Assembly (NCBI RefSeq): GCF_002743255.1
Contig: NZ_PDYY01000004.1
Location: 186,001 to 250,000, forward strand
Source of the DNA: Sporosarcina sp. P2
GTDB taxonomy: Bacteria > Bacillota > Bacilli > Bacillales_A > Planococcaceae
Direction: 5' to 3'
DNA: 64,000 bases
Position 1 is the first letter of the stretch. The number at the start of each line of letters is the position of its first letter. Under the pieces are notes generated by a model, which searched no databases, had not been told where the DNA came from, and saw only the letters and a list, made by a program, of their open reading frames with translations. This document shows positions 50,490 to 58,471 of the stretch, one piece after another. The position numbers and the translations under genes were made by a program.

Positions 50490-51704
50490 GTGAAAAGACC
50501 AACAATCTTAGTATTGGGTGCAGGTTATGGCGGTTTGATGACGGTTGTGAATTTACAAAAGTCATTAGGTGCAGATGAAGCAGATATCGTTCTAATCAAC
50601 AAAAATGACTATCACTATGAATCTACATGGTTGCATGAAGCGGCAGCTGGAACGTTAACTCCAGAACAAGTTCGCTACGATATATCCAGTGTAATCAATA
50701 GCAATAAAGTAAAGTTCATCGAAGCTGAAGTTACGGGCATCGATGTCGCAACCAAAAACGTTAAAACGAACCTCGGTTCTCACACATATGATTATTTAGT
50801 AATTGGTCTTGGTTTTGAAGGAGAAACTTTCGGAATCCCAGGTTTGGACAAGTACGCATTATCCATTGCCAATGTGAATGCAGCTCGTCACATTCGTGAT
50901 CACATGGAATATCAATTTGCTACATGGTCTACTGAAGAAGTTAAAGATGATAGCCGTTTGACTATCATCGTAGGTGGGGCTGGATTCACAGGAATCGAGT
51001 ACCTTGGTGAACTGGGAGACCGTGTGCCAGAACTATGTAAAGAATATGATGTACCAGCCAAAAAAGTGCGCATTCTTTGTGTAGAAGCAGCGCCAATGGT
51101 CTTGCCTGGTTTCGATCCGGAACTGGTGGAATACGCGGTGCGTCAATTGGGTGCAAAAGGCATAGAATTCTCTATCGGCACGCCGGTTGTTGAAGCGACT
51201 CCTGAAGGCGTGAAGATTAAAAAAGGCGAAGATGAGTTTGAATTCATCAAAGCGGGTACAGTCGTATGGGCTGCTGGCGTTCGCGGTAACCACTTGATTG
51301 AAGAATCGGGTATAGAAAACATGCGCGCTCGTGTTAAAGTTGAAAAAGATATGCGTGCACCAGGATTCGATGATGTATTTATTGTAGGTGATTGTGCATT
51401 GATGATCAACGAAGCAATCAATCGTCCGTACCCACCAACTGCACAAATCGCTATGCAACAAGGCGAGATGATTGCTAACAATATTATTGCATTGATGAAA
51501 GGGAACCCAACGAAAGAATTCGTACCGGATTTAAAAGGTAGCGTTTGTTCTCTAGGTGATTCCGATGCGATTGGTGTGGTATTCGATAAAAAAGTTACAG
51601 GTGCGAAGGCATCCTTCATGAAGAAAATGATCGATAACCGTGCTCTATTCATGATCGGCGGTCTTGGATTAACGATTAAAAAAGGTAAATTCAACGTATT
51701 ATAA
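50490..51704 (+). CDS. yumB: type II NADH dehydrogenase (YumB/Ndh)
   Basis: A protein of 404 residues from a GTG at 50490, with AAAGGTGG 11 bp upstream. FAD-binding [23 protein letters not shown]-binding [19 protein letters not shown], second FAD region [20 protein letters not shown] and the quinone-binding [10 protein letters not shown], with a C-terminal amphipathic helix ([18 protein letters not shown]). It oxidises NADH and reduces menaquinone without proton pumping. A second, more divergent member (yutJ) lies about 2.3 kb upstream. Confidence 0.93.
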   Translation: MKRPTILVLGAGYGGLMTVVNLQKSLGADEADIVLINKNDYHYESTWLHEAAAGTLTPEQVRYDISSVINSNKVKFIEAEVTGIDVATKNVKTNLGSHTYDYLVIGLGFEGETFGIPGLDKYALSIANVNAARHIRDHMEYQFATWSTEEVKDDSRLTIIVGGAGFTGIEYLGELGDRVPELCKEYDVPAKKVRILCVEAAPMVLPGFDPELVEYAVRQLGAKGIEFSIGTPVVEATPEGVKIKKGEDEFEFIKAGTVVWAAGVRGNHLIEESGIENMRARVKVEKDMRAPGFDDVFIVGDCALMINEAINRPYPPTAQIAMQQGEMIANNIIALMKGNPTKEFVPDLKGSVCSLGDSDAIGVVFDKKVTGAKASFMKKMIDNRALFMIGGLGLTIKKGKFNVL

Positions 51705-51713
51705 CGAATATAG

Positions 51714-51742
51714 AAAAGCACTCGCCTCTGCGAGTGCTTTTT
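51714..51742 (+). terminator. terminator after yumB
   Basis: AAAAGCACTCGC, 4-nt loop, GCGAGTGCTTTTT. Confidence 0.9.
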
Positions 51743-51864
51743 GTGTGCATCAAAATAGGCAATAAGTCAACTGTGGAAGTAGTTGAATTAGGAAAGATCG
51801 TCTGTCAGATTTTAAGAATTCATGACATCTGAAAAGAACGTTCTGTGTACACTGTCTCATTCTA

Positions 51865-51893
51865 TTGAAAGCCGTCGCATCATCCTGTAAAAT
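51865..51893 (+). promoter_or_regulatory. promoter of yuiB
   Basis: TTGAAA and TAAAAT are separated by 17 bp, ending about 30 bp before the coding start. Confidence 0.65.
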
Positions 51894-51923
51894 GTTGAAG
51901 TGATGAACTGGGGGTTAGCAAGC

Positions 51924-52250
51924 ATGCAAACTATATCCATAGCACAAGTGATGCTATCAATCTTGATATTTATTGTCATGTTTTTCGGTATCGGTTTTTT
52001 AATAAATATGTTGTTACGTATGACGTGGCTTATGGCTATCATTTATCCGATTATTGTAATTTTTATTATTGATGATGTGCCGATGTATGAGTACATTACG
52101 AAGCCTAGTTTTGCTTTTAGTGAGCTGGGGGCGAATCTTATGTCGCTTCACGCCGTGGATATCGTGATTCTGGCGAGTGGTATGGTGGGAGCGATTATCG
52201 CAGGTTTTGTAATGAAAGCTTTACGCAAGATGGGTTATCAGATGTTTTGA
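51924..52250 (+). CDS. yuiB: YuiB-like small membrane protein
   Basis: A protein of 108 residues from the ATG at 51924, with TGGGGG upstream; an ATG at 51900 has no site. Three membrane spans (IFIVMFFGIGFLINMLL; LMAIIYPIIVIFIID; IVILASGMVGAIIAGFVM). Matches YuiB by length, span pattern and position next to yumB and yuiD. Function unknown. Confidence 0.8.
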   Translation: MQTISIAQVMLSILIFIVMFFGIGFLINMLLRMTWLMAIIYPIIVIFIIDDVPMYEYITKPSFAFSELGANLMSLHAVDIVILASGMVGAIIAGFVMKALRKMGYQMF

Positions 52251-52272
52251 TGTTTTTCCATACGTGGATACG

Positions 52273-52332
52273 AAAAAACGGAGCTGGACAGGAAGTCGTG
52301 AATTACGACATCTTGTGACAGTTCCGTTTTTT
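52273..52332 (+). terminator. compound terminator after yuiB
   Basis: AAAAAACGGA.CTG and CAG.TCCGTTTTTT arms enclose a second hairpin GTCGT/ACGAC. Confidence 0.85.
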
Positions 52333-52374
52333 ACGTTGCTTTAGAGATAAAAAGATTAGAGGAGGTGAGGGCAC

Positions 52375-52506
52375 CGTTGATCGACGTTCCAGGCGGACGC
52401 TTTCCCATGGGCGTGGCCTTAAGCCTCCTCGTACGCTTCGCTTCTGCGGGGTCTCAAGGCGCACGCTAATCCATCGGGAGTCGCCGCCTTCCACTTACGA
52501 TCAACT
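52375..52506 (+). repeat. imperfect palindromic intergenic repeat, copy C
   Basis: Outer stem TTGATCG (52377-52383) with CGATCAA (52498-52504); next AGGCGG (52391-52396) with CCGCCT (52484-52489); inner GCCTT..AG with CT..AAGGC around a CGCTTCGCTTC loop. It shares GGACGCTTTCCC and GGGAGTCGCC with copy A. No gene is supported in 52251-52612; a frame on the minus strand is repeat-derived. Confidence 0.85.
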
Positions 52507-52612
52507 AGTGTATGTTTCTAAATATACTGACGTGTAAAAATCTTTCCAACTATAAAACGTAAGCCATCCGCAAGCGCCGGAGTGGATGCAATGATTTTCT
52601 CTAACTGCAACG

Positions 52613-53089
52613 TTACAATATAACGGTATACGTAAAGATCGAGATGAGAATACCTGTTAGAGCTCCGAAAAATACTTCGTTTGGTTTGTGGCCGAGTAGG
52701 GTTTTCAGTTCTTGAATTTTTGCGTCATTGTCTTTCTTCGGCCAATCTTTCAAATCGTTGACGAATATTTGGAAGTCGGAGCGCATTTGGTTGATGATGA
52801 CGGCTTGTTGTCCGGCTTGGTAGCGGATGCCAGTTGCGTCGAACATGACAATGACTGCGAATATAGCGGATATGGCGAATAATGGTGAATCTAGGCCCGC
52901 TTCGAATGCGATGGCAGTTGTGAGTGCAGTGACAGCCGCCGAGTGGGAACTCGGCATGCCGCCTGTAGACGTCATGAGTCCGAAATCGAGTTTACGTGTC
53001 AATAAAAAATGAATAGGAATTTTTACAAATTGGGCAAAAAAGATGGCGAATAGCGCTACGAGGAGCGGTATGTTTTCAAAAATAGCCAA
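52613..53089 (-). CDS. yuiD: divergent PAP2-family membrane protein YuiD (DUF212)
   Basis: A protein of 158 residues with about four spans. The DUF212 signature is LTSTGGMPSSHSAAVTALTT-like: here GLMTSTGGMPSSHSAAVTAL, the conserved S/H of the phosphatase-like site, followed by DATGIRYQAGQQAVIIN. Possibly an acid phosphatase-like enzyme on lipid phosphates; not established. TTG start at 53089 after GGGAGTGG. Confidence 0.85.
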   Translation of the reverse strand: MAIFENIPLLVALFAIFFAQFVKIPIHFLLTRKLDFGLMTSTGGMPSSHSAAVTALTTAIAFEAGLDSPLFAISAIFAVIVMFDATGIRYQAGQQAVIINQMRSDFQIFVNDLKDWPKKDNDAKIQELKTLLGHKPNEVFFGALTGILISIFTYTVIL

Positions 53090-53247
53090 GAGGTTCCACT
53101 CCCTTACTGTCAGTAGTTTAGCAATTAGTATAACATAATCTGGATCTACTCGTTGTCTCCAATCCAGAATATTGCTCGTTGCTTGTGCTAATCTGACTAG
53201 TCTATACTAGTATGGGGAAAGCGTAAAGAAATGGGGAGGAAGCATTC

Positions 53248-54762
53248 ATGATAAACGTAGAAACAGCATCCGCAATCGATCAGACAGAAGTAGAAGTACT
53301 TATTGTAGGAATACCAGATCATCCAGAGAACGTAGAAGGTTTCGATTTGTTCGTTGAATCTTTCCATCCTTTATTGCCAGACTGGATTAAATCACAGGAC
53401 ATTCAACAGAAGTGTAAGGCGATTACCAAAATGCCTGCGCTATCCAAGCAAAGTTACGACCGGGTGTACTTTGTTGGCGTTGGCAATCAGAAGCGACTGA
53501 CAGAACAGCTATTGCGTGAATTATTCGCTGACGTAGGTAAACAACTACACAAGGACCGTGTGCGCACTGTAGGCGTCTGGACAGCGCCGTTCTCTAACGA
53601 GGAGATAGATAGTGAGGACGTAGCGTTCCTGGCCTCTGAGGGTATCGGAATGGGCTCCTACACATATGAAGGATTCAAGACTTCATCCAATGAAGTGGAT
53701 GTCTCCTTAACTACTGTGACATTCATTACGACGGAAGATGAAGATCGTGTGACTACTGCAGGAGAAGTGGGCATGATCTCCGCACACGCAGTGAACGAAG
53801 CGAGGACGCTAGTCAATGTACCCCCTAATTTATTGACGCCAACTAAGATGGCGGAATACGCACAAGAATTGGCAGAAAGCTATGACCTAGAAATAGATAT
53901 TCTGGGTAAAGCCGAAATGGAAGAGCTGGGCATGGGAGCCATTCTTGCGGTCAATCAAGGGTCAGTTGAAGAACCGAAACTCATTGTTCTTAAGTATCAA
54001 GCGACGGAGCAGTGGGAAGATGTCATTGGTTTAGTCGGTAAAGGAATTACTTATGATACGGGCGGCTATTCGTTGAAGCCTAAGGACGGCATGGTTGGCA
54101 TGAAAGGGGATATGGGTGGCGCAGCAGCTGTACTTGGCGCTATGGCGATCATAGGGGAATCACGACCGAAGAAAAATGTGATTGCGGTCATCGCTTCTTC
54201 CGATAACATGATCTCCGGTGAAGCGTTCAAGCCGGATGATGTGATCACATCCTTAAGCGGAAAGACCATTGAAGTGTTGAATACAGATGCAGAAGGTCGT
54301 TTAGTACTAGCTGATGCAGTGACGTATGCGAAGCAAGCGGGCGCTGAGTATTTGATTGATGTGGCCACGCTAACGGGCGGTGTCATTGTGGCGCTCGGTC
54401 ATGATAAAACGGGTACACTGACCAACCATGACGCATTCTATAAAAAATTTCAGGAAGCGGCGGAGGAAACGGGGGAATTCATTTGGCAACTGCCCTTAAC
54501 GGAGAGCGATCGTCGGCGGATTCGCAAAAGTGATGTCGCAGATGTAAATAACTCACCGGGACGAGATGGCCATATGATCTTCGGAGGCGGCTTCGTCGGA
54601 GAATTTGTTGGGGATACACCGTGGATTCATTTAGATATTGCAGGTACGTCTGATGCAGCGACACCACATGCGCTCGGTCCGAAAGGTGCGACGGGCGTAA
54701 TGGTGCGTACATTGGCGACCTTCGTGGAGCGCTTAGCTGCTGAAGCAGAGCCACAAGAATAA
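53248..54762 (+). CDS. pepA: leucyl aminopeptidase (M17 family, PepA)
   Basis: A protein of 504 residues. The C-terminal catalytic domain carries the two-metal site: GKGITYDTGGYSLKPKDGMV, MKGDMGGAAAVLGAM, SGEAFKPDDVITSLSGKT and the family signature NTDAEGRLVLADAVTY. The N-terminal ~180 residues form the variable hexamer-forming domain. It removes N-terminal residues from peptides using Mn or Zn. GGGGAGG precedes the start. A TTGCTT/TATACT pair with 18-bp spacing upstream could be the promoter. Equivalent to YuiE of B. subtilis. Confidence 0.95.
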   Translation: MINVETASAIDQTEVEVLIVGIPDHPENVEGFDLFVESFHPLLPDWIKSQDIQQKCKAITKMPALSKQSYDRVYFVGVGNQKRLTEQLLRELFADVGKQLHKDRVRTVGVWTAPFSNEEIDSEDVAFLASEGIGMGSYTYEGFKTSSNEVDVSLTTVTFITTEDEDRVTTAGEVGMISAHAVNEARTLVNVPPNLLTPTKMAEYAQELAESYDLEIDILGKAEMEELGMGAILAVNQGSVEEPKLIVLKYQATEQWEDVIGLVGKGITYDTGGYSLKPKDGMVGMKGDMGGAAAVLGAMAIIGESRPKKNVIAVIASSDNMISGEAFKPDDVITSLSGKTIEVLNTDAEGRLVLADAVTYAKQAGAEYLIDVATLTGGVIVALGHDKTGTLTNHDAFYKKFQEAAEETGEFIWQLPLTESDRRRIRKSDVADVNNSPGRDGHMIFGGGFVGEFVGDTPWIHLDIAGTSDAATPHALGPKGATGVMVRTLATFVERLAAEAEPQE

Positions 54763-54832
54763 TTCAGTATAGGCGCTTTCCCCATTCCTTCTTTCCGGTT
54801 AGTCATAGGATAGAGGGAAAGGGGGAGCTTGG

Positions 54833-55078
54833 ATGACAAGACATAATTATAGAGGTGGATACGGTGGCGGTCGTCATCATGGTGGAGGGTATGGCGGTGG
54901 ATTTGGTAGTTTCGGCGGATTCGGAGGTCCTTTTCTAGGTGGCTTAGTTGGCGGATTTTTAGGTAATGCTATTTCTCCAGGCTATGGTTACGGCTTCGGT
55001 GGAGGATATTATCCACCTTACTACAACAGCTATCCATACTATCCACAACCATATTATCCTTATTATCCATACTATTAA
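54833..55078 (+). CDS. Gly/Tyr/Pro-rich small protein
   Basis: A protein of 81 residues: a Gly-rich N-half (RGGYGGGRHHGGGYGGGF), a Gly/Leu patch (GGPFLGGLVGGFLGNAISPG), and a Tyr/Pro tail (YPPYYNSYPYYPQPYYPYYP). No signal peptide. AAAGGGGGAG precedes the start, so it is likely real. Composition resembles spore coat and surface proteins; no function can be given. Confidence 0.7.
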   Translation: MTRHNYRGGYGGGRHHGGGYGGGFGSFGGFGGPFLGGLVGGFLGNAISPGYGYGFGGGYYPPYYNSYPYYPQPYYPYYPYY

Positions 55079-55080
55079 AA

Positions 55081-55120
55081 AAACACGCCGTGATGACTAT
55101 TCGTCATCCGGCGTGTTTTT
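55081..55120. terminator. bidirectional terminator of the Gly-rich gene and mrp operon
   Basis: AAACACGCCG and CGGCGTGTTT with an inner GATGAC/GTCATC continue the stem to about 16 bp. The last codons of mrpG lie inside the hairpin. Confidence 0.9.
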
Positions 55121-55480
55121 ATCTGATTCTATGCGTAGTTCTATTACAGCTTCTTTTAGATCATCTCCAACCGTTAATTCGGTAGGCTTTACACCCGACA
55201 TATACGCAGCGCGAGTCATTAAGTGACCGCCAATCGGAGAAGTGATGAACAAGAAGACGATCCCAAGTAATAACGCCACACTGAAATGGCCTTCATTCCA
55301 CCAAAAGTGGAGAAATACGCCAAGCAGTAAACTCATAACGCCAAGCGTAGCGCTCTTCGAAGCAGCATGTGCGCGTGTATAGACATCTGGGAGCCGTAAG
55401 ATTCCAATGACTGTGACGATCGTAAAAATGATCCCCACCGTAACGAGTAACACAATCATAATGTCAGCGATTAGGTCCAC
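55097..55480 (-). CDS. mrpG: Na+/H+ antiporter subunit MrpG
   Basis: A protein of 127 residues from a GTG at 55480, with GAGGAGAG 9-10 bp upstream; a longer frame to 55531 reads through mrpF. Three membrane spans, with LRLPDVYTRAHAASKSATLG, the MrpG/MnhG signature, and a cytoplasmic acidic tail. Last gene of mrpABCDEFG. It overlaps mrpF by 17 bp, and its end is in the terminator stem. Confidence 0.93.
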   Translation of the reverse strand: MDLIADIMIVLLVTVGIIFTIVTVIGILRLPDVYTRAHAASKSATLGVMSLLLGVFLHFWWNEGHFSVALLLGIVFLFITSPIGGHLMTRAAYMSGVKPTELTVGDDLKEAVIELRIESDKNTPDDE

Positions 55481-55745
55481 GTTCGATAATCTCTCCTCTC
55501 TCAATGAATTTGGAGAAGGACACTGTCCCAATAAACGACATAATGGCGATCAATAGAATCGCATCGATGAAGAAAGGCGTGTCGAACAAGATGGAAAACA
55601 GTGCGATTGCTGATATGAGCATGACACCGATCGCGTCAAGAGCTACTAAACGATCCGGCACGGAAGGACCTTTCCATACACGGTATAGTAATCCGAGCAT
55701 AGACAGGATAACTAGCACGAGACAGACAGAATAAAATACATTCAT
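55464..55745 (-). CDS. mrpF: Na+/H+ antiporter subunit MrpF
   Basis: A protein of 93 residues, three membrane spans, with YRVWKGPSVPDRLVALDAIG, the MrpF signature. The start overlaps the mrpE stop (ATGA). Part of the hetero-oligomeric Mrp antiporter. Confidence 0.94.
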   Translation of the reverse strand: MNVFYSVCLVLVILSMLGLLYRVWKGPSVPDRLVALDAIGVMLISAIALFSILFDTPFFIDAILLIAIMSFIGTVSFSKFIERGEIIERGPNR

Positions 55746-56224
55746 CCTCGGCTCACCTCCATAATGGCTTTCTCGAATGTGTTTTTTATAGAATCGATTG
55801 CTTCATCGACATCGTCTACATCAATCGCATGGATATACAAAGTACGCTGATCATCTGAAACATGAACGACGACCGTACCAGGCGTTAACGTAATTAAACT
55901 GGATAATAACGTGATTTCCCAATCTTTTTCAAGCTCAGTCGGCAAAGCGAAGAACATCGGTTGCATTGTCGATAAATCCGGCTTGATCACCAGTAGCAAC
56001 ACGGAAATATTCGACATGATCAGTTCTTTTAGAAAAATCGCTGTCAGTTTCATTGCAGACCAGATTCGCCAAATGTACAAGCGTCCACTGAAATAGCGGC
56101 GTGTCATGATGATCATCAACAGCCCGATAAGATATCCTATGATGAACGTAGAAGGTGTCAATGAACTTGACATGAACATCCAAACGACTGCAATGAAGAA
56201 ATTTAATAGTATCTGAAAAGCCAT
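55742..56224 (-). CDS. mrpE: Na+/H+ antiporter subunit MrpE
   Basis: A protein of 160 residues. Two N-terminal spans, then a cytoplasmic domain with LSSLITLTPGTVVVHVSDDQ and LYIHAIDVDD, typical of MrpE. GGAGTAGAGG precedes the start, 6 bp after mrpD. Confidence 0.94.
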   Translation of the reverse strand: MAFQILLNFFIAVVWMFMSSSLTPSTFIIGYLIGLLMIIMTRRYFSGRLYIWRIWSAMKLTAIFLKELIMSNISVLLLVIKPDLSTMQPMFFALPTELEKDWEITLLSSLITLTPGTVVVHVSDDQRTLYIHAIDVDDVDEAIDSIKNTFEKAIMEVSRG

Positions 56225-56230
56225 TGACCT

Positions 56231-57715
56231 CTACTCCTTTAACACCGCATTTATATAGATGGATGGATCAGCCAGTACATTCGCTGCATCCGTCATATAT
56301 GGCATAAGCCACTCCGTACCTACACCGTACGCTACCGAAATGAGTACCAACATAACAGCTGGGAACATCATTTGGCGATACGTTCGTGGATCGCGAACAG
56401 GTAGATCGTTCTTTTGACTACCCCAAAATGCATAAATGAAAATCCGAATGACAGATAGTAGTACTACTAGGCTTGAAGCCAAAATAATGATACTGCCGAT
56501 CACGTGATCCGCTTCAAATGCCCCTTTTGTGATCAGCACTTTCCCAATAAACCCACTCAACGGAGGGATGCCAGCCAGACCGAACGCAGCGATTAAATAC
56601 ATCCAACCAAGCGTTCCGTGCGTCTTAATTAAACCACCCATTTGCCGCAAGTTCGAAGTGCCGGTTACGTAGATGATGATACCGATCAGGACAAACAATG
56701 CGCCTTTGATCAACATATCATGAATTAAATAGTAAACCGCGCCCTCGAGTCCAGACGTGTTCATTTGAGCTACACCGAACAAGATGACACCTACTGCAAT
56801 GATAATATTGTAAATGATGATTTGTTTTACATCGAAATACGCAAGAGCGCCGATACAGCCTGCAATGATAGTTAGTAACGATAGAACCATCAAAAACTGA
56901 TGCGTAAATCCAATGTCGTGCACGAAAAACAACGTATAGGTACGCGTAATCGCATATACACCGACTTTAGTCAGTAAGGCACCGAATAATGCGAGAACGG
57001 GTATCGGTGGTGCAGCATACGAATTGGGTAACCAGAAATATAAGGGAAAGATTGCCCCTTTAATGCCAAAGACGATTAAAAACAAAATCGCAATAACCGA
57101 AATAATTCCTGGTTGATTGATCTCTGCAATCTTCACTGAGATATCCGCCATATTCAATGTACCGACGATAGAGTACAAATACGCTACCGTAATGACAAAG
57201 ATGGCAGATGAAATAACGTTTACCAATATGTATTTGATAGATTCACGAAGCTGCCGTTTCTCACCGCCAAGCACAATAAGCAAATAGGATGCGATCAGTA
57301 GCACTTCGAAGAATACGAACATATTGAAAATATCGCCTGTTGTGAAGGCGCCATTGATTCCTGTAATCATAAACAGGATCGCAGGATAGTAGAAAAATCT
57401 TTCTCTTTCTACACCGATGGATGAAAAGCTATAGATGACGACAAAAAATGTAATGATAATCGTCGTTGTGACGAGCATGGCGGAGAACATGTCCGACACC
57501 ATCGTAATCCCAAATGGTGCAGGCCAACTCCCGAGTGTCACGGTTTGGATTCCTTCTGTCTTCACTGTCGCGATAAGCCAAAAAGAAGCAACTAGACTGA
57601 GAGCCAATCCGATCAGTGTCAAAACTCTCTGGACGACCACCTGCTCTTTGAAAAACAATAAGATCATCGCGAAAAAGAAAGGAATAATGATCGGAAATAA
57701 AAGAAGGTTAATCAT
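56231..57715 (-). CDS. mrpD: Na+/H+ antiporter subunit MrpD
   Basis: A protein of 494 residues from the ATG at 57715, about 10 bp after GAGAGGG; ATGs at 57724 and 57721 are in frame but nearer that site. Fourteen-span NuoM/N-like subunit: TGDIFNMFVFFEVLLIASYL with the conserved Glu, IFPLYFWLPNSYAAPPIPVL with Lys/His region, and IKGALFVLIGIIIY. It is one of the two large proton-channel-like subunits. The start overlaps mrpC's end. Confidence 0.95.
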   Translation of the reverse strand: MINLLLFPIIIPFFFAMILLFFKEQVVVQRVLTLIGLALSLVASFWLIATVKTEGIQTVTLGSWPAPFGITMVSDMFSAMLVTTTIIITFFVVIYSFSSIGVERERFFYYPAILFMITGINGAFTTGDIFNMFVFFEVLLIASYLLIVLGGEKRQLRESIKYILVNVISSAIFVITVAYLYSIVGTLNMADISVKIAEINQPGIISVIAILFLIVFGIKGAIFPLYFWLPNSYAAPPIPVLALFGALLTKVGVYAITRTYTLFFVHDIGFTHQFLMVLSLLTIIAGCIGALAYFDVKQIIIYNIIIAVGVILFGVAQMNTSGLEGAVYYLIHDMLIKGALFVLIGIIIYVTGTSNLRQMGGLIKTHGTLGWMYLIAAFGLAGIPPLSGFIGKVLITKGAFEADHVIGSIIILASSLVVLLSVIRIFIYAFWGSQKNDLPVRDPRTYRQMMFPAVMLVLISVAYGVGTEWLMPYMTDAANVLADPSIYINAVLKE

Positions 57716-58049
57716 GTTCATCATTCCCTCTCAATTCATTCATATTATCTGTTTGGTGTACAGCATACATACGATATGCCATGACAAGCATGACCGCCGT
57801 CACACCAAAACTGATGACGATCGCAGTTAAGATCAATGCTTGAGGCAGGGGATCTGCAAAATCAGTCACTCCGTCGATTAGGACGGGAGGCGCTGAGCCT
57901 CCGAGTCCACCCATCGTAAGAATGAGTAAGTGTGCTCCATGACTGAGCAAACCAGTACCTAAAATCACTTTCAGTAAACTTCTCGATAAAATCAAATAGA
58001 CGGCTGCCGTAAATAATATCCCGATAAGAATCGCAAGAATAAACTCCAT
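57708..58049 (-). CDS. mrpC: Na+/H+ antiporter subunit MrpC
   Basis: A protein of 113 residues, three spans, NuoK-like: VILGTGLLSHGAHLLILTMG and DPLPQALILTAIVISFGVTA. The start overlaps the mrpB stop by 1 bp. Confidence 0.95.
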   Translation of the reverse strand: MEFILAILIGILFTAAVYLILSRSLLKVILGTGLLSHGAHLLILTMGGLGGSAPPVLIDGVTDFADPLPQALILTAIVISFGVTAVMLVMAYRMYAVHQTDNMNELRGNDEHD

Positions 58050-58471
58050 CAGTCATCGCCTCCAATCGATTGAATAATCGTGATGGCGGAACCGACGACA
58101 ACTAAATAAACGCCACTATCGAACAACATCGCTGTGTGAAGGGACGTGTGTCCGAACAGCGGTAAGTCAAAATCACTGAATGCATGCGTGAAGAATGGCA
58201 CATTAAAGAAAATCGAGCCCGCCGCTGTACCTAACGCAAGCAATAATCCGATCGCCGTCATGACCGTAAAGTTGAACGGTAGAATCTGTTGAATCGTCCG
58301 TAAATCGAATGCCAACAACAACAGGACAATCGCACCTGTCGTCAACAAGCCACCGACGAATCCTCCACCCGGAGCATAGTGCCCCGCGAAAAAGATGTGT
58401 ATGGAGAACAAGAAGATGATGAAAAACACTACTTTAGCTGTGGTTTGTAAAATAACATCATTTGTTTTCAT
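58049..58471 (-). CDS. mrpB: Na+/H+ antiporter subunit MrpB
   Basis: A protein of 140 residues from the ATG at 58471, with AAAGGAG 7 bp upstream; a longer frame to 58495 lies within mrpA. Four spans with HIFFAGHYAPGGGFVGGLLT, the MrpB/MnhB signature. It overlaps the mrpA end by 14 bp. Confidence 0.94.
   Translation of the reverse strand: MKTNDVILQTTAKVVFFIIFLFSIHIFFAGHYAPGGGFVGGLLTTGAIVLLLLAFDLRTIQQILPFNFTVMTAIGLLLALGTAAGSIFFNVPFFTHAFSDFDLPLFGHTSLHTAMLFDSGVYLVVVGSAITIIQSIGGDD

Noticed and set aside
51835..51846. GAACGTTC as a LexA box
   Set aside because: The Bacillus SOS box needs GAAC-N4-GTTC; here the halves abut.
52303..52494. 63-codon minus-strand frame after yuiB
   Set aside because: It reads through palindromic repeat copy C and a terminator.
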